A stretch of DNA of 7,640 nucleotides from Lachnospiraceae bacterium. Its GTDB lineage: Bacteria; Bacillota; Clostridia; Lachnospirales; Lachnospiraceae. Below the pieces are notes generated by a model. That model did not search any database, was not told the origin of the DNA, and was given only the letters and a program-made list of their open reading frames with translations. Location of the stretch: the NCBI GenBank assembly GCA_020860745.1, contig JAJBTR010000358.1, forward strand, positions 1-7,640, read 5' to 3'. The translations under genes were made by a program, and so were the position numbers. Below are positions 5,671-7,640 of this stretch, in pieces; position 1 is the first letter of the stretch; every line of letters begins with the position of its first letter.

Positions 5671-6531
5671 GTAACATGAAAATTGCTGTAGCCGGTACTG
5701 GATATGTTGGGTTATCCTTGGCTGTCCTTCTGGCGCAGCACAATAAAGTAACTGCTGTGGATATCATCCCGGAGAAGGTAGAGAAAATTAATAACAGAGT
5801 TTCTCCCATCCAGGATGAGTACATAGAGAAGTATTTAGCAGAGAAAGAACTGGATTTGACAGCCACACTTGACGCTGAGAGTGCATACAAAGATGCGGAT
5901 GTCGTCATTATAGCAGCTCCTACAAACTACGATAGCAAGAAGAACTTCTTCGACACGAGTGCTGTGGAGTCAGTGATTAAGTTGGTGATCCAGTATAATC
6001 CAGATGCTGTGATGGTCATCAAATCTACAATCCCGGTAGGGTATACAGCTTCAATCAGAGAGAAGTACCACTGTGATAATATCATTTTCAGTCCTGAGTT
6101 CTTGCGGGAGTCAAAGGCTCTTTACGATAATCTCTATCCATCCCGCATTATTGTTGGCACAGATGTGGAGAACGCCAGACTGGTAAAGGCGGCCAACACG
6201 TTTGTCGGACTACTCCAAGAAGGCGCAATTAAAGAGAATATAGACACACTCATTATGGGCTTTACCGAGGCGGAGGCTGTGAAACTCTTTGCCAATACCT
6301 ACTTAGCTCTGCGCGTCAGCTATTTCAATGAGCTTGACACATATGCTGGCAACTGTGATTATCTATGAGCCGACTTTGGAAGATGGCAGTACGTTTTTCG
6401 GAAGTAGAGTTGTGAATGATCTCGATTCTTTCAAAGAGCAATCACAGTCCATCATTGCGAATCGTTACGACAGTTGCTTTGACGACGTAAAGGACAAAGT
6501 ATATACACGTGACCTATATGGCCGCGATTGA
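5667..6531 (+). pseudogene. ugd: UDP-glucose 6-dehydrogenase with out-of-frame internal deletion
   Basis: Residues 1-228 are a clean N-terminal part: Rossmann motif GTGYVG (10-15), STIPVGYT (120-127), FSPEFLRES (141-149), and the substrate-site region [20 protein letters not shown] with the conserved Lys206 and Asn210. After NELDTYA the frame runs into GNCDYL and stops at TGA 6366-6368. The family C-terminus ([19 protein letters not shown] through YTRDLYGRD) lies in another frame from about 6349 to TGA 6529-6531. The central segment with the catalytic-cysteine motif (GFGGYCLPKDT-type) is absent. Comparison with the usual length of about 400-415 residues (from memory) suggests roughly 110-130 residues are missing. 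The deletion junction lies near 6345-6351. Neither piece can oxidise UDP-glucose to UDP-glucuronate. A 4-bp overlap with the upstream epimerase and a well-preserved frame elsewhere indicate a recent event. Confidence 0.88.
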
Positions 6532-6558
6532 TAGAAAATGTAGGGAGGACAAACTAAA

Positions 6559-7626
6559 ATGTCAACACAGCCAAAAGCATCAAAATTTTTTAAAGACAAG
6601 ACTCTTATGATCACAGGAGGTACGGGCAGCTTTGGCACGACTGTTTTGAAGCATTTCCTGGATTCTGACTTGAAAGAAATCAGAGTTTTCTCGCGGGACG
6701 AGAGAAAACAGGACGATCTTCGACACACTTTACAATCCCAGCACCCGGAAAACGCTACCAAGGTTAAGTCCTATATCGGTGACGTTCGCAACATGTGCTC
6801 TGTTGAAGACTCTGTCCAAGGTGTGGACTACATTTTCCACGCTGCGGCTCTTAAACAGGTGCCGTCCTGTGAATTCTTCCCGATGGAAGCGGTGCGGACG
6901 AATGTCGAAGGTACGGACAACGTTCTCCATGCAGCAGTAGCAGCCGGAGTGGAGAGAATTGTGTGTCTGTCCACAGATAAAGCGGCATATCCGATTAATG
7001 CTATGGGTATCAGTAAGGCCATGATGGAAAAGGTTATCGGGGCGAATGCAAGAGTTGCTGCTGGAAAGACCACAATCTGCTGCACGAGATACGGAAACGT
7101 AATGTGTTCTCGTGGCTCTGTTATCCCTCTTTTCATTGACCAGATTAAGGCAGGAAATCCGATTACGATTACAGACCCGAATATGACCCGCTTTCTTATG
7201 AATCTTGACGAGGCTGTGGCTCTTGTTATGTTCGCTTTTGAACACGGTGAGCCTGGCGACCTGTTCGTTCAGAAGTCAGATGCAAGCACGATTGGCGATT
7301 TGGCAAAAGCTGTACAGAAACTCTTCGGGGACACTGGCACTCGCATTATCGGCACCCGTCACGGAGAGAAGTTGTACGAGACGCTTATGACCAACGAGGA
7401 GTGTGTCCGTAGTGTTGATATGGGAGATTACTATAGAGTTCTTCCGGATGGACGCGATTTGAACTACGATAAGTTTTTCGTCCAGGGTCAGGTTCACACT
7501 ATGGCGAACGAGGCTTACACATCTCACAATACTAAGGGGCTTGATGTAGACGGAACTGTGGAGAAGATTCTGACTACTGACTATGTGACAGGGTTGTTTC
7601 ATGAAGAAATTTTAAACATAAGATAA
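6559..7626 (+). CDS. capE: UDP-N-acetylglucosamine 4,6-dehydratase (5-inverting), CapE/FnlA/WbjB type
   Basis: The product is an intact 355-residue protein; ATG 6559 has the strong RBS AGGGAGG (6542-6548). The nucleotide-binding motif GGTGSFG is at residues 20-26, HAAALKQVPSCE (94-105) and STDKA (138-142) follow, and M149-GIS-K153 stands where most SDR enzymes have YxxxK. Met in place of Tyr is, to my recollection, usual in this dehydratase branch, so it is not damage. TRYGNVMCSRGSVIPLF, DPNMTRF and the C-terminal YTSHNTKGLD segment also match CapE/FnlA. The reaction is UDP-GlcNAc to a UDP-2-acetamido-2,6-dideoxy-4-hexulose (EC 4.2.1.115), the first step to UDP-L-FucNAc. CapF/FnlB- and CapG/FnlC-like genes would be expected next, beyond the window edge. 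It is 27 bases after the C-terminal remnant of ugd and probably in the same operon. Codon usage matches the 4579-5670 gene. Confidence 0.9.
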   Translation: MSTQPKASKFFKDKTLMITGGTGSFGTTVLKHFLDSDLKEIRVFSRDERKQDDLRHTLQSQHPENATKVKSYIGDVRNMCSVEDSVQGVDYIFHAAALKQVPSCEFFPMEAVRTNVEGTDNVLHAAVAAGVERIVCLSTDKAAYPINAMGISKAMMEKVIGANARVAAGKTTICCTRYGNVMCSRGSVIPLFIDQIKAGNPITITDPNMTRFLMNLDEAVALVMFAFEHGEPGDLFVQKSDASTIGDLAKAVQKLFGDTGTRIIGTRHGEKLYETLMTNEECVRSVDMGDYYRVLPDGRDLNYDKFFVQGQVHTMANEAYTSHNTKGLDVDGTVEKILTTDYVTGLFHEEILNIR

Positions 7627-7640
7627 ATGCTGAATTTAAC

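Noticed and set aside
6691..7010. Loss of catalytic Tyr in the CapE-type dehydratase
   Set aside because: Met at the Tyr position with the following Lys kept is, as far as I recall, normal for this dehydratase branch, so it is not evidence of inactivation.
7627..7640. Start of a following gene (ATG right after the CapE-type stop)
   Set aside because: Only four codons are visible and no clear RBS precedes it; a downstream gene is likely from pathway logic but cannot be supported here.

Overview
The window looks like part of a surface-polysaccharide (capsule/exopolysaccharide) locus from a low-to-mid-GC Gram-positive, most likely a gut Clostridia (Lachnospiraceae/Oscillospiraceae type). This rests on protein flavour, strong GGAGG-type ribosome binding sites and close gene packing. 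It is an inference from remembered families, not from a search. No glycosyltransferase, tRNA, rRNA or CRISPR array is visible.

Left block (1-3310, plus strand, AT-rich). It holds the C-terminal end of a Wzx/MATE-like polysaccharide flippase, a membrane acyltransferase-3 family gene, an intact NDP-sugar epimerase of the extended SDR family, and a left-handed beta-helix (hexapeptide-repeat) acetyltransferase. Both acyltransferase genes are frameshifted. Each breaks at a poly-G tract that is one base away from seven Gs (G6 at 1048-1053, G8 at 2859-2866), and each has a second frame change near its 3' end. The true family-like C-termini can still be read in another frame (to 1824 and to 3310). 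The sugar-nucleotide and transport genes around them are intact, so the damage is concentrated in the two polysaccharide-acylation genes.

Middle block (3311-4578, about 1.27 kb, no intact gene). This is mobile-element or recombination debris. It contains a frameshifted minus-strand helix-turn-helix protein (3623-3915) with a hairpin terminator behind it. A perfect 25-bp inverted repeat (3891-3915 / 3976-4000) has arms that each begin with the same ATG codon and codons for MARQLSTK, facing outward. There are also nested inverted repeats (4144-4310) and a set of degenerate 29-bp direct repeats (4347-4496). I could not identify the parent element.

Right block (4579-7626, plus strand, higher GC and different codon preference). 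It holds an intact UDP-glucuronate 4-epimerase-like gene. A UDP-glucose 6-dehydrogenase gene overlaps it by 4 bp and has an out-of-frame internal deletion that removes the catalytic-cysteine region. The last gene is an intact UDP-GlcNAc 4,6-dehydratase of the CapE/FnlA/WbjB type, which opens the UDP-L-FucNAc pathway. Together these would supply UDP-GlcA, UDP-GalA and a UDP-L-FucNAc precursor. With the dehydrogenase broken, the UDP-GlcA/GalA branch depends on another copy elsewhere in the genome.

Overall this is a mosaic, partly decayed or phase-switched glycan locus. The observations most worth checking are the paired poly-G frameshifts in the two acyltransferases and the 25-bp inverted repeat in the middle block.
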